Shown: in pieces, positions 1 to 11,024 of the stretch
Numbering within the stretch: the stretch's first letter is position 1
How the letters are laid out: the number at the start of each line of letters is the position of its first letter
The notes under the pieces: generated by a model
Seen by the model: only the letters and a program-made list of their open reading frames with translations
Told to the model about the DNA's origin: nothing
The model's database searches: none
Position numbers and translations under genes: made by a program
NCBI RefSeq assembly: GCF_001653235.2
Contig: NC_035793.1
Span: forward strand, 1,240,001-1,304,000
Length of the DNA: 64,000 nt
Reading direction: 5' to 3'
Origin: Pochonia chlamydosporia 170
Taxonomy: Eukaryota > Ascomycota > Sordariomycetes > Hypocreales > Clavicipitaceae

Positions 1-621
1 AAGAGAAGTGCATTTGGACTTTTAGGCTACAAGATTAACCTTGATCACCCAACACACATACCGCGTCTTGATCGTATTTATCCCAACTACTGGTTAGTGT
101 TCGCGGAGGACCTGATGGTCCTTCTTGTCATCGTCCAGGGGTTAGCTAGTTGATGGTGGTGGTGGTTCTTTTTGCCGGTGGTGGCGTTGCGCCAGTGCCG
201 AAAGCCAGCTTTTGTCCACCAAAGTTGGGTCGTCTGGTCAGACCTAAACCCGCGATTCGTGATGTTAGGTCCGTGAGCTCAAAGTATTGCAGTAGCGGCA
301 TCGGCCAACAAATTTCCCTTGCGCACACCCCATCTTGGATGATGTACCCCAGGTTTCCTGGCGTTTTGGCGAACTGAACCCCATCCAAGTACACCCCATG
401 ACGCTGGGCCGGGGCTAGAACATGATGTAGCTGACATGATGGGAGAGTTGGATCGAGGTATATCAGGAGGCGCTCCTCTTGCCTCGTTCTACTTTTCTGG
501 TACTTTCTGTTCTTGGATTGATGCTTGCTTATTCTGGTTTCCTTCCCCTATTGTACTACAAAAGGAATCCATACTTCGCTCGGACATGATTTCTTGAGCT
601 TGCATCCTAAAGTCAGTCACA
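1..621. other. intergenic, upstream of carboxylesterase
   Basis: No supported gene. Short overlapping frames on both strands around 146-394 have no recognisable motif. The last roughly 150 bp should hold the promoter and 5' leader of the carboxylesterase gene. Confidence 0.5.
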
Positions 622-2403
622 ATGCGTTTGCAACACATTTTCTCGGCGACACTGCTGGTGTCAACGACGTCAGCAAACTTATCTGAGCAAGTCGACCTTT
701 CATACAGCACATACAAGGGTGTTGCGCTATCCAACGGTGTAACACAATGGCTTGGAATGAGATATGCAGCCCCTCCTGTGGGCAAGTTGAGATTTATGCC
801 ACCGCAAGATCCTCCACGGACATATGGTGTTCAGATGGCAGATACGGTACGTGCAACTTGCCTTGTTTAACAAACCAAGACGATGTGGCCTTTCTACATT
901 TCCAAGTCAATCTTGTTTTCCATGCCAGACGCTTGACATGCTCAAAGGTTGCGAGGCGGAGCAAAGCATTGCTGTTTCTCTGATATTGTTTTAGAAGTCC
1001 TGACTCCTGATACTAACATTTTGAAGCACGGGTATTACTGTCTCGCGACTGGTCACTCACCAACAGAAAACACCACATCAGAAGATTGCCTCTTTGTGGA
1101 CGTGCAAGCTCCGTCCAACGCGAAGCCAGGATCACTACCCGTCTTTCTGTACATCCAAGGAGGTGGCTTCAACCTCAATTCCAATGCCAACATCAACGCC
1201 TCCGGCCTGATAGAAGCCAGCGGCCACAACATTGTAGTCGTCAGCTTCAACTACCGCGTCGGACCCTACGGTTTTCTCACTGACGGTAAAGACATCAAGC
1301 CCAACAATGGCCTCCGCGATCAAGAAAAGGTCATGCAATGGGTGCAAAAGTACATTTCAAAATTCGGCGGCAACCCCAAGCACGTTACACTGGGCGGCTC
1401 ATCCGCCGGCGCTGAGAGTGTCATAATTCATCTCACTGCGAGGAATGGCACCAACAAGGGATACTTCCATGCTGTGGCTGCGGAATCACCGTCATTCGCT
1501 ACCACCTTGACCATCCCAGAGTCACAATACTTGTACCGCCATTTTGCGACTAGACTCGGCTGCGTGGGTTCCGACAGCTTGGCCTGTCTGCGCAACAAGA
1601 CTGCTCGGGAGTTGCAGGAGCAGAACTTCAACATCCCTCTGCCGCTGGCAGCCAACCCGCCTAATTACATGTATGTACCTTGCATTGACGGCGAGTATCT
1701 ACCGGATTATACGTACCGCCTGATTCAAAATGGCCAATTCATCAAGGTTCCCTCGATTTTTGGGGACGACACAAATGGCGGGACCAAGTTTGCACCCAGA
1801 AACACGTCGACGCTTGCTGAGAGCAATACCTACATGCTGGACAACTACCCGTTCCTGACGCTTGACCTCATGGAAGAGATGAACAAGATGTATCCTAACC
1901 CGAATACGACGTGTCCAAATCCAGGCTGCTACTGGAGACAAGCCAGCAATACGTACCAAGAGGTGCGGTACATGTGTCCCGCATTAGCAATGACATCTGC
2001 GCTTGTCAAGGCGGGCATCAAGAACTCGTTTGCTTACAGGTGGAATGTCGAAGACCCAGAGCAAATGGCGCAAGGCCTCGGCGTTCCTCATACATCAGAG
2101 TTCGATGCCATTTTGGGGCCAGACTACGCTTCGAGTCCGCCGGCGAGCTACCAAAAGGGGGGAATCAACTACCCAGCATCACCGGTGATTCAGAAATACT
2201 GGACAAATTTTATTCAGCATCATGATCCAAATGAGGGTGGTGACTCTGATGTGAAAGTTGCAAAATGGACGCCTTGGTCGAGTAGGGCGCAAGATCGCGT
2301 TGTCTTCCAGACGGGCGGGAAGACTGAGATGGAGCCTTTTGGAGATGCGCTGAATAAGCGTTGCGCGTTTTGGGCCAAGTATGGTGTGAAGTTGCGGACG
2401 TAG
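622..2403 (+). CDS. secreted type-B carboxylesterase/lipase
   Basis: Alpha/beta-hydrolase that should cleave carboxylic esters outside the cell. Two exons are proposed, 622-846 and 1027-2403, giving about 533 residues, normal for the family. The 180-bp phase-0 intron starts GTACGT and has a TACTAAC branch site just before its AAG end. The join makes ADT-HGYYC, the usual family layout. Residues 1-18 look like a signal peptide. Visible motifs are the oxyanion-hole GGG near 120-122, the nucleophile elbow GSSAG with Ser201, and a VPHTSE segment with the likely catalytic His430. The position that usually carries the triad acid (GDDTNEGT in many relatives) reads GDDTNGGT, so Gly326 stands where Glu is expected. 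Some fungal subfamilies may share this; I cannot verify that here. Substrate unknown. No metabolic cluster is evident around it. Confidence 0.9.
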
Positions 2404-2936
2404 CAGAGATTTTGGGAGACTTTTATGGCGTTTTGTTTTCTTTGTAATAGTTTCGGTTGGTTGGTACGATGTTGTGGTATACAAATGGCATTGAGTGTAT
2501 ATATTCATTGCGGATGCAGTGTTTCCGCATGTTTAGTATATGAACTATTATTAACTTTTACGTATTTACATGAGTTAACACTATACTGGGTTCACCATTC
2601 CTGAAACAGTTGAACTTGTTACTTGAGTGCATATCTTGGCCCAACCATTATTGCTTTGTCCAATTCTCACATGACACTACACTTCATGGGTAAGGCCAAC
2701 TTCCAACCGCTTACCGATATTTCCCCCGCAGATATTTTGCCGCTTTGACAACTTGTTGGTTTCCGCTGTTCGTAAGAGGTTGTCTGATGAGGCACGATTT
2801 CGTGCGGGGCAGCCATATAACAGAAGCCGTGCCAGTCTTCATCTCGACCGCCTCTTAATTGCTTTCTTGATACATTATCGTCTGGTCCTGCACCGGCCAG
2901 AACGTCCCAAAATTGCTCGTAGATTCTGCTGTCATA
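2404..2936. other. intergenic between esterase and HET gene
   Basis: Contains the esterase 3' end and the HET-gene promoter region. No other gene seen. Confidence 0.5.
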
Positions 2937-4974
2937 ATGCCTCTCTGCGACATCTGCAAGGCGATCCCGTTTGAGCATCTCCCGCCGTTCCCCGAGGAAG
3001 AATACATCAGAACTTTGACTGGGCTGAAGTATGTACACACACTCATACGAAACAAGGTCGACGACGGTACTTCATCAAGTGTTAGACATCATGCCAACAT
3101 TGAGGGTTTGCGAAAGGCAGCCGCAGAAGGTTGTGAGCTCTGTCTTTTGATTCTAGGCGAAGCAAATGCCATATTGGCTGAACTCGAGGGCCTTGAAGGC
3201 ATGATGAAGGAGTTTTCTGACCACCCGCCCAACTTTAACATGTGGTTGACGAAACGCCCTGATGACTGGCAAGGCTTTTGGGTCTTGTCAGAATGCACTC
3301 CCAGCGTCAGGGTGGGAGACACTGTCCCCGTTGCCGCGTTTGGCTTCGCTGTGGAAGAAGGTATGTCTGAATCTTTGCCTACTGCCCAAACTCGTCCCTG
3401 GGTGCTAATGTTTTAAAGATGATGCCCTCGCTGGTACATTTCGGGGACGTCCTGTAGAACAAAATCCTGACACGCACGTCATCCAACACCTGGTTAGATG
3501 GAACGCTGAGTGCGAACAAGATCATGAATGTTGCCACGGTACCGGCCGCATGCCGAGTCATTTGATAGACGTGCAGGCCGTTACGTCTAGTGATACTGTG
3601 AGACTGGTCGAATCGGACGCAAAGGCTCGGCAAAGGTACACAGCCCTCACTTATGCATCTGAATCCGGTATCGTGGGCTACTGGGAGGATAACACCCTGC
3701 CTGAGGACGGCAGCATACGCGTTGCCAGCCTTCCCAAGCTGTTTCAGGACGCCGTACTTGTGACTCGCACCTTGGGTGTTCAGTACATCTGGATCGACTC
3801 GCTATGCATTCCTGGCAATTCGCGAGAGTGGGCGAGGGACTCTGAGCAAGCAGGTTCTGTCTACGCAAATGCGTATCTAACCATCTCGGCTACGGGGTCA
3901 GAAAACGTGAGTGACGGCCTGTTATTCCCACGACCACTGCGAACATATGTCCAAATTCCCTATAAAACGAGCGACGAAATCACTGGAACTGTATTCGTCT
4001 CCACGCTGCCGCTTGAGAAGGAGGTGATTTACTCACGGTATATAGAGATGATGGAGGAGCCCATATCCAGAGGAGTATGGTCATTTCAGGAACGTGTGCT
4101 CTCGCCGCGGACTGTGCACTTTGCCAGCGATCAGATGTACTTTGAGTGCCTGAGCCACTTCGTTTCAGAGGATGGCCTACTTGAACGTTTGCGCTATCAT
4201 ACTACAGTGGAAAAATTACCTGATGGAGCAGGCCATTACCGTAGCAGAGACAACTCCCTTTCACGCTGGTTTTCTATACTGCAGGACTACTGGCGACGCC
4301 AACCAAGCACCCCTATGGACAAGCTCCCAGCCCTCTCCAACGTGGCAAGGGCCTTTCAGCACATGCTGGATGACGAGTACGTCGTAGGATACTGGAATAA
4401 GTCTCTTATAGAGTCGTTGTGCTGGCAATCCCTGCATTGTAAACCGGCAGGCGAGAGCAGTACTCCATCTTGGTCCTTGGCGTCCGTCAACGGCAGACTA
4501 TGCGTGGGATTCAGAGGCAAATCAAGCCACTCTATAGCAACTATCGTCAGTGTCCAGGTGAGCTTAATGGATGAAGCAAAGCCGTTCGGCAGAGTTACCA
4601 CAGCCTCAATAGAGCTTGAGGCTCCGTTAGTACCACTCAGGCTATCGGAGAAATTAGGACCAACTGGGCACATGTCTCTACGGACCGTCAACGGGGATGG
4701 AGGCGACTTCTATGCCGGCTTCGACACGATTGACAGGCACTACGCGGTGTCTGCCGAAAGCTTGCGGAATATAGAGCTTTTCGCTCTGGTTCTGGCGGAG
4801 ACTCACAAGGAAGAGTGCTCAGCTGGAAACTGCAGCAGGGAAGGCAGCCATCGCGGCCTCATTGTCACGCCGGTTGACGCCTCAGGAGACAGGGTCAAGC
4901 GCCTTGGCTTCATTATAACTCATTTTGGGCACCGGGAGCTGTCGAACTCGCGCAAAACGGTCACCTTGGTCTAG
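2937..4974 (+). CDS. HET-domain (heterokaryon incompatibility) protein
   Basis: Member of the HET family, whose characterised members trigger cell death after fusion of incompatible hyphae; the specific role here is unknown. Exons 2937-3360 and 3419-4974 encode about 659 residues. The 58-bp phase-1 intron runs from GTATGT to AAAG. The ATG at 2937 is the first in frame ahead of a Cys-containing N-terminus (CDICK). The region RWNAECEQDHECC matches the W..C..H..C spacer seen before many HET domains. The HET domain spans about residues 215-365: YTALTY, then FQDAVLVTRTLGVQYIWIDS, SLCIP and ANAYLTISA. A later GVWSFQERVLSPR block matches the family's third motif. The usual first motif (Y.ALSY.WG) is degenerate here, reading TYASES, without the Trp-Gly. 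No NACHT or repeat domain is visible. Confidence 0.88.
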
Positions 4975-5611
4975 ATATTGCGGAAGTCGGCTCACCAGCA
5001 CGACCTTAAATTTTCTTCGTCGCTCGATGGACTAAACTTTTGAAAACATAACAAGAGAATACGAATCAGAGGCCCTAGGTCTGCTTTCTACACGCTTAAA
5101 GAGTATCGGAGGAGCCCCTGCCGTCATATAAGATTGATACAAACACGAAAGCTACTGATCCATCCTTGTGAAAGCCTTCATGTTTTGCCTCTAGCCCTTC
5201 CTTCCAGAGCCAGCCATTGCCAGCGTAACAAGTCTGCTGGAATCTGAGAAGTGGCAGAGATCCGCGACCGATTGAGAGCCGTACATATGTACTCACATTG
5301 GCGGACTGCGAAGCGTTCTGGCTCCTAGGCGTTAGCGGTGTAGGAGTTCCGTTGACAGTACGCAGTAGAGCAGGTAGTTCCAATGGTAAAAGCCACATGT
5401 GCAATCATCAGAAGTTGGTGCCTTCGGCACGATTGGCTCGGGCAAAAGCCGATCATCAGACGCCAGACTTTCTTCCCGCTTTGTGGCTTGATATCCGCTT
5501 CTCCCCGCATTTTATCTTTGACCTACCACAGTTGACCTCATCCCATCACATCCGGCAAGTTGTGCAGCAGACAATACTGAAAATACTTCAGTTCATGTTA
5601 AATCTAGCACA
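4975..5611. other. intergenic upstream of aldehyde dehydrogenase
   Basis: No supported gene. A 105-codon frame at 5298-5615 has no motif and overlaps the next start codon, so it was not called. Confidence 0.5.
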
Positions 5612-7302
5612 ATGACTGACCGGTATCATCTCTGGGTCAACGGTCGAGAAGTGGATGGGCGTGGTGAGCCGTATGAATATTTCCCGTCTTTGATCAAAAT
5701 GCCCCAAGGCTAATAGTGATCATTGTGCTAACTCTCATTGTATCACAGCATATCGGTTGAGGACCCTGCCACGGGCGAAATTATAGCGAAGTATGTTTCT
5801 CACGCCTTAATTTTGCAACAGTAGCTAATAATAGCATTGGATAATTTAGATGCGACTCTGCCAACGAACAAGATGTAGACGATGCTGTTCGCACTGCTCA
5901 TGAAGTGTTCACGTCAGGGGTTTGGTCAAAGGCATCACGGCACGATCGCGCACGTGTGCTCGAAGCAATCGCAGAGAACATGTCCCGAGAACTCCCGGAA
6001 CTGATTCAATTAGAAGTGAAGCAAACTGGCCGTGCGATTCGCGAGATGAGTGCACAGATACCATCCTTGCTTCGCTGGTTCAAGTACTATGCCAGTTTGC
6101 TTCTTACCGAAGAACTTCCCGTTCTGCCCACCATGGGCAAACTACATAACTGGCTTGAGAGAGTCCCTTTGGGTGTCGTGGTTCAAATCACTCCCTTCAA
6201 CCACCCTATGCTCATTGCGGTGAAGAAGCTTGCGCCTGCGCTTGCTGCTGGGAACAGTGTCGTAATGAAGCCCAGCGAACTGACGCCCATCACCAGCCTG
6301 CTTCTAGGGCGAATATTCAAAACTGCAGGTCTCCCTGATGGTGTTGTCAACATCTTGCCAGGGTTCGGTGTGGTTACCGGCAAAGCTCTCGTCAGCCACC
6401 CTCTCGTGAGAAAAGTAGACGTTACTGGTGGCACGACGGCTGGGCGAGCCATCGGGTCTATAGTCGGAGGCAATCTTGCCCGCTATACCGCAGAGCTTGG
6501 GGGGAAGGCTCCTTTGGTCGTGTTTGAACAAGCGAATATTGATTCAGCGGTGAATGGAATCGCATTTGCATCGTTTATTGCGACGGGTCAGACTTGCGTT
6601 GCTGCGACGCGAATCATTGTTCAGAACAGTGTCATGCCCACCCTGCTTGAGAAGTTGCAACGAAAGTGCGACTACATTCGGCGCAATATGGGGTCACCTT
6701 TCAATCAAAAGTCTACCATGGGTCCTCTTATTTCTTCTCGGCAGTTAGACAACGTTGAGTCACTGGTCAGTGACTGCGTCAACCAGGGCACAGGTCAAAT
6801 CTTATGGGGTGGTCAGAGGATGACTGGAACTTCTGAGCTGGATGACATCGATTTTGCAAAGGGATACTTTTACCCTCCTACTGTTATTGTATCTGCTTCT
6901 GGAAAAGATATAACCGACGCCAGGATATGGCGTGAAGAAGCCTTCGGACCTGTCATTGTGGTTGTTGGATTCGACACCGAGGACCAGGGCGTACGTCTTG
7001 CCAATGACAGTGAATTCGGACTTGGGGCCGCGTTATGGACACAAGACCTCAGTCAGGCTTTCCGAGTTTCCAAGCAAATAGACTCCGGGATTGTCTGGGT
7101 CAATACGCATCATCGAAATGACCCCAGTAGTCCTTGGGGTGGTGCATCTAGTTCAAGTGGAGTTGGCAGTGAAAACGGTATCGATGCCTATCATGCTTAC
7201 ACGACAACAAAGAGCATTGTTATGAACTTTGCTTCACCTGAGGAGACGCTGGCCCAGGATGATTGGTTTAAAGAAGGCGCAAGTATGGTTCGATATGGGT
7301 AG
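5612..7302 (+). CDS. NAD(P)-dependent aldehyde dehydrogenase
   Basis: Oxidises an aldehyde to its acid with NAD(P)+. Three exons, 5612-5670, 5749-5790 and 5850-7302, give about 517 residues, a normal length. Intron 1 (78 bp) starts GTATGA in phase 2. A nearer GTGAGC donor at 5664 was rejected because only the phase-2 join restores the conserved ISVEDPATGEIIAK segment. Intron 2 is 59 bp, GTATGT to TTTAG. Motifs include ITPFNHP, the NAD-binding block around KPSELTP, the general base Glu249 in AELGGKAPL and the nucleophile Cys283 in TGQTCVA. Their spacing of 34 matches E268/C302 of the classic family. EEAFGPV near the C-terminus is also present. It lies 383 bp ahead of an SMP-30-like gene on the same strand, suggesting a shared catabolic role (inference). 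No targeting peptide is seen, so it is probably cytosolic. Confidence 0.92.
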
Positions 7303-7685
7303 TATGGTCTTACACGCAGTGAAATGCCACCATTTCTGCCACCGATGGGCCAGCTCGTGTGAGAACTACGTGTGATGCATCGACACACCGAATTTGACAA
7401 CACGGTATGACAGGTCGAGTTAATTTGATCTGAGAAATCTGCAGGTTACATTTAGATGGCCAAAATTAGTCATGAATGCCAAATTCGAATGCGGCAAATG
7501 AGTCGGGCAGAAAGCCGAGTTACCGTAAACCCCACCAAACATGAACCCACCACCATCATCTGTTGGACTTGATCTCGACTTCAACTCAGACAACATCAGC
7601 TTGCTACATGAACCTGATAAAATCCATGTCATGCAACAAGTTTTAATAGCCGGGAATTGTCCAAATAAAACTTCAACCAGCCACA
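7303..7685. other. intergenic between ALDH and SMP-30 genes
   Basis: 383 bp with no gene supported; it should hold the downstream promoter. Confidence 0.5.
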
Positions 7686-8738
7686 ATGGTACCCTACCCC
7701 CCGGCGTTTGTTGTCATCGACGATCTCGTAAAGGATCTCTTCGGATGCTCCCCAACCTTAGAGCTGCTTCATCAAAACAACGATTACCCATTCGCACATG
7801 AAGCAGGTGTTTTCATCCCAGAAGACAACGCACTGTTCATCACAAGCAACCAGTTCACAGACCCCAAGACACGCAAACGTCGTATCCAAATCACCCGCGT
7901 CCTTCTGCCCTGTGATGGAAGCCAAGTTCACTGCGAGGAAATTCACCCAGAGCACGTACCAATGGCCAATGGGGGCGTGAATTACAAAGATGGTGTGCTA
8001 TTCTGTGCTCAAGGCACCCAAGATGAACCGGGAGGTCTCGCATTCATGGAATCTAAGCCGCTGTACAATTCCCGCCTGGTACTGAGTTCCTTCTACGGTC
8101 GGCAATTCAACTCAGTAAACGACGTGGTCATACACTCAGACGGCTCGATTTGGTTCACCGATCCTATTTACGGATTCGAACAGGGGATTCGACCAAAGCC
8201 ACGATTACCGTGCCAAGTCTATCGATTCGACCCTGATCGCAACTCGGTTCGTGCCGTGGCCGATGGGTTCGGGCGTCCAAACGGTATCTGCTTTAGCCCG
8301 GATGAAAAAACAGTGTATATTACCGATACGGACTGGGTTCATGGCGATGGAACTACGGATGACTTTCGTGCCTCTCACATGTAAGTAACGTCTATTTTTG
8401 TTGATTCTAATTGTATGACTAACATCAACAGCTATGCTTTCGACATGGTCAACTACGCGGGCCAGCCGTTCCTGACCAACAGACGGCTATTCGCTATGGC
8501 AGACACAGGCATTCCCGACGGCATAAAATGTGATGTCCATGGGAATGTATACAGCGGTTGTGGCGACGGGATCAATATCTGGTCCGCAGGCGGCGTGTTG
8601 CTGGGGAAGATTGTCGTGGATGGCGGTGCTGCCAACTTTTGTTTTGGCCGTGATGGCGCAATGTACATTTTGAATGAGCATCGACTGTGGCGGGCACAGC
8701 TTGCCTCTTCTACAAAGGGCGCATTACTGGGAATTTAG
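7686..8738 (+). CDS. SMP-30/gluconolactonase-like protein
   Basis: Six-bladed beta-propeller lactonase family; members hydrolyse sugar lactones or related esters using a divalent metal. Exons 7686-8380 and 8432-8738 encode about 333 residues. The 51-bp phase-2 intron runs GTAAGT to ACAG with a GACTAAC branch site. Recognisable family signatures are the early metal-ligand Glu in HEAGVF, FNSVNDVVIHSDGSIWFTD with the conserved Asn-Asp, and GRPNGICFSPDEKTVYITDT with the conserved Asn and Asp. No signal peptide is evident. Its position next to an aldehyde dehydrogenase fits a sugar-acid or lactone degradation step, but the substrate cannot be read from the sequence. Fungal proteins of this type are often annotated only as SMP-30/LRE-like. 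Confidence 0.88.
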
Positions 8739-8926
8739 GTCATAAGTTTGTTCAGGCTGCATTCGTCAACTATGCTACCTCTGTCTGCTCTTCATAACTG
8801 GTCTATGTTTATGTACAGGCCCTGCATTTCAAAAACGACTCTTGCGAACATGAACAATTCTTCCACCTAACGGTCCCCAGATGATTCGCCGGCTCAAAAC
8901 CCAGAAAATTAGCTCGTTACCAAGAT

Positions 8927-9268
8927 TCAACTGCCCTTCGTCCTGCCCGGTTTCTCCGTCTTCATGCGCCTGATCACAGATTCGTACTGAACAGGTCGGT
9001 GAGGGTTCTTCTCCTTCTGCATCCTAAGCATGTCTTGAAAAGCACGTTTCAGTTGGTCCACGAAGCTTCTCATTTCTGGAACCGACAGACTGTTCCTCGC
9101 CGCCTCTTTTTCCACGACACGGCATATCGTGTCTTGAAGTTCGTTGGGAAGTGTTGAATCCGTGGCTCCCTCCCACCGGTTGGAAACGTCGTCCAGCAGC
9201 ACATTAAGCTGTGGTCTGACCTTGTCGTAGGTGAGGGTAAATGCCACGAGTATCTTGTCTCTCTCCAT
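8927..9268 (-). CDS. small basic hypothetical protein
   Basis: Not recognised. The intronless frame codes for 113 residues from an ATG at 9268 in a very good context (CACCATGGAG on the minus strand). The same frame extends upstream to 9373, but that addition is low-complexity and has no matching start context. The protein looks mostly helical, with alternating charged and hydrophobic residues and a basic Lys/Arg-rich tail. There are no cysteines outside the middle, no signal peptide and no membrane segment. It is transcribed convergently toward the SMP-30-like gene, 188 bp away. It could be a lineage-specific gene or a chance frame; codon-usage and expression data would decide. Confidence 0.5.
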   Translation of the reverse strand: MERDKILVAFTLTYDKVRPQLNVLLDDVSNRWEGATDSTLPNELQDTICRVVEKEAARNSLSVPEMRSFVDQLKRAFQDMLRMQKEKNPHRPVQYESVIRRMKTEKPGRTKGS

Positions 9269-9954
9269 GGTGGAATGATGCTGCTCGCTGAGGACGGTTG
9301 TGAGTTGCGTAGTGGATGTGTTGATTTGCTGAAAACGGAGTGGGTGACTTTGACGAGCTGGTTGAGCTTTCAAAAATATATGACTCTGGGTACGGGGGAA
9401 ATGTGGTAGTTAAATACGTTTTTGAGATGTTCATGGAATTCAAGACTTGGTATTGAACTACAGGATGCAGATCAGGTGCGCGTGGAAACGGAACTTTTCA
9501 TTTCTCATCCAGAGCGAAACAAGTTGTGAGCTATGAGTTTCAGGCTGCCATCACAGGACAAATCCGTGCACCTTATCAATGAATACGTTACCTTGATGTC
9601 AGTTCACTTTTCAGCCGTCTTCGGTTCATGCCGACTCCAGCATGGGGAGCAGCCACGTGGTTCCGTCAAGAGACACAATGATGAAGGCAACTGTGAGGAA
9701 TTTACACACGATGTTGAATGAGACGGTAAAAATTCGCATTCAAAATTCATCCGTCTAATTGTCAGATGTTAATAACACCTGTGTGGTTGACTTGCACCAC
9801 TCACAGATGACCATGCATGAGGTGATTCACACATCGTGTTGCGGCAGTCCCATGTACATGCATTCCACGAAACAAAAAAATAAATAAAATACAATCGTCA
9901 ATGATGAATATGAAGTGAGCAGCAAAAATGCAAATAACAGCAATAGGCTCATGC
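9269..9954. other. intergenic, AT-rich
   Basis: No supported gene. It contains an A-rich stretch near 9870-9900. Confidence 0.45.
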
Positions 9955-9959
9955 AAAAA
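9955..9959 (-). terminator. Pol III T-run after tRNA-Ile
   Basis: Five T residues on the minus strand begin 3 nt after the tRNA discriminator base, as expected for RNA polymerase III termination. Confidence 0.6.
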
Positions 9960-9961
9960 TA

Positions 9962-10066
9962 TGTTCCCGCGGGGGGTCGAACCCCGGACCTTGACATTTC
10001 TACCATAAAACCAAAGACGGGCCTTAGCTTATAAGAGTCACGCGGTAACCACTCCGCTACGGGAAC
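9962..10066 (-). tRNA. tRNA-Ile (anticodon UAU), intron-containing
   Basis: Read on the minus strand, the acceptor stem is GTTCCCG pairing perfectly with CGGGAAC, followed by discriminator A. The D-arm is GCGG/CCGC around AGTGGTTA. The T-arm is CGGGG TTCGACC CCCCG. The anticodon loop CTTATAA places TAT at plus-strand 10031-10033. The gene is 105 nt, so an intron of about 30 nt lies just after position 37. Split tRNA-Ile(UAU) genes are known in fungi. The anticodon stem pairs TGAC with GTCA, with one T-T mismatch next to the loop. Confidence 0.9.
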
Positions 10067-10877
10067 GACGTCACACGTCCCAAAATTGTCTTAATGTTTC
10101 TTAAGAACCCCATGGCCCGATGACTAATGGCAAACCACACCATGTCTGTGCGTTTTACGGAAGTGGTCTCGATTTCGCGAGACGTCTGATCGCGTTTTAG
10201 CCGGTAATAGCTTCGACGCTATTGACAAGGCATGATCATGTCCCTACGGGTTTGACTTTGCAGTGCCTCCCCGCAATCCGTCCAGACATTGAAGTTGGTC
10301 CAGCGCGGTGGTGACTCGCGAAACATGAATCAAGCTTACAACCATGGCCAACATTCTCATAAACCCATTGATATTTGATATATCTGTTTGCTTCTTCTGA
10401 GTCTTGTTCCCATCTGGTCCTGTTTGACACCTTGGTCCGAAAGGTGATCCATCCACCCATACTCTTCGTTGGTCAAATCGCAGCAGGCAATGCAACGCAA
10501 TGTAATGCAGAATGACTGCATTCTCAATTTCGACATCTCAGGCAGCAACCACATTTTCAATACTACCCATTGCGATTGAAATGTCAAAGCGGCTTAGTCT
10601 GATGTCCAATGCAGCAACGTGCTGTTGTAGAGACGCAGTTGGGTTGATGCACGAGTTGTCGAACCAAGTCAAAGCGCAAAACCAGAGCTAGCTGGGTTGG
10701 CAAACATTTGGACCAGGGTTGCGATGAAACCCATCACCACCACTACAAAAGCAGTCTATGTCCCTCACCTTGTCTCCTTCCTATCTGTCTGGGTTCCGCT
10801 TCTGAACCTTGTATTATCATCAAGTCTCAATTTGCCTTCAGCTCGCACAAACTCACCAGAACGTCGTCTCGGCCATC
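10067..10877. other. intergenic between tRNA-Ile and small peptide gene
   Basis: No supported gene. Overlapping minus-strand frames at 10236-10587 are mutually inconsistent and carry no motif. Confidence 0.45.
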
Positions 10878-11024
10878 ATGAAGACCACCATCTTCGTCAC
10901 AACTCTCTTTATCGGTCTCGGCCTGGCGCTTCCCGCCGTTGAACCACGATGTACTAGCCCTAGCGCCAAGGGTCGACCTTGCTACGCGACTATCATTGAT
11001 GTTCCTGGGATTGAAGATGAATAG
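10878..11024 (+). CDS. candidate small secreted peptide
   Basis: A 48-residue frame starting at an ATG in good context. Residues 1-17 form a strong signal peptide: basic start, hydrophobic core FVTTLFIGLGLAL, and small residues before the likely cut. The mature part is about 30 residues, has two cysteines about 11 apart and ends in an acidic tail (GIEDE). No family is recognised. A GTAAGT lies at 11045, 20 bp past the stop, so an intron in the 3' leader, or a longer spliced product if the stop is bypassed by an earlier splice, is possible. It could be a small effector-like or signalling peptide, or a chance frame. Confidence 0.45.
   Translation: MKTTIFVTTLFIGLGLALPAVEPRCTSPSAKGRPCYATIIDVPGIEDE

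Noticed and set aside
5664..5748. GTGAGC donor for the first ALDH intron
   Set aside because: Gives a phase-1 join that shifts the following conserved segment out of frame; the GTATGA donor at 5671 restores it.
6183..6531. Antisense frames inside the aldehyde dehydrogenase gene
   Set aside because: Shadow frames of a strongly supported enzyme.
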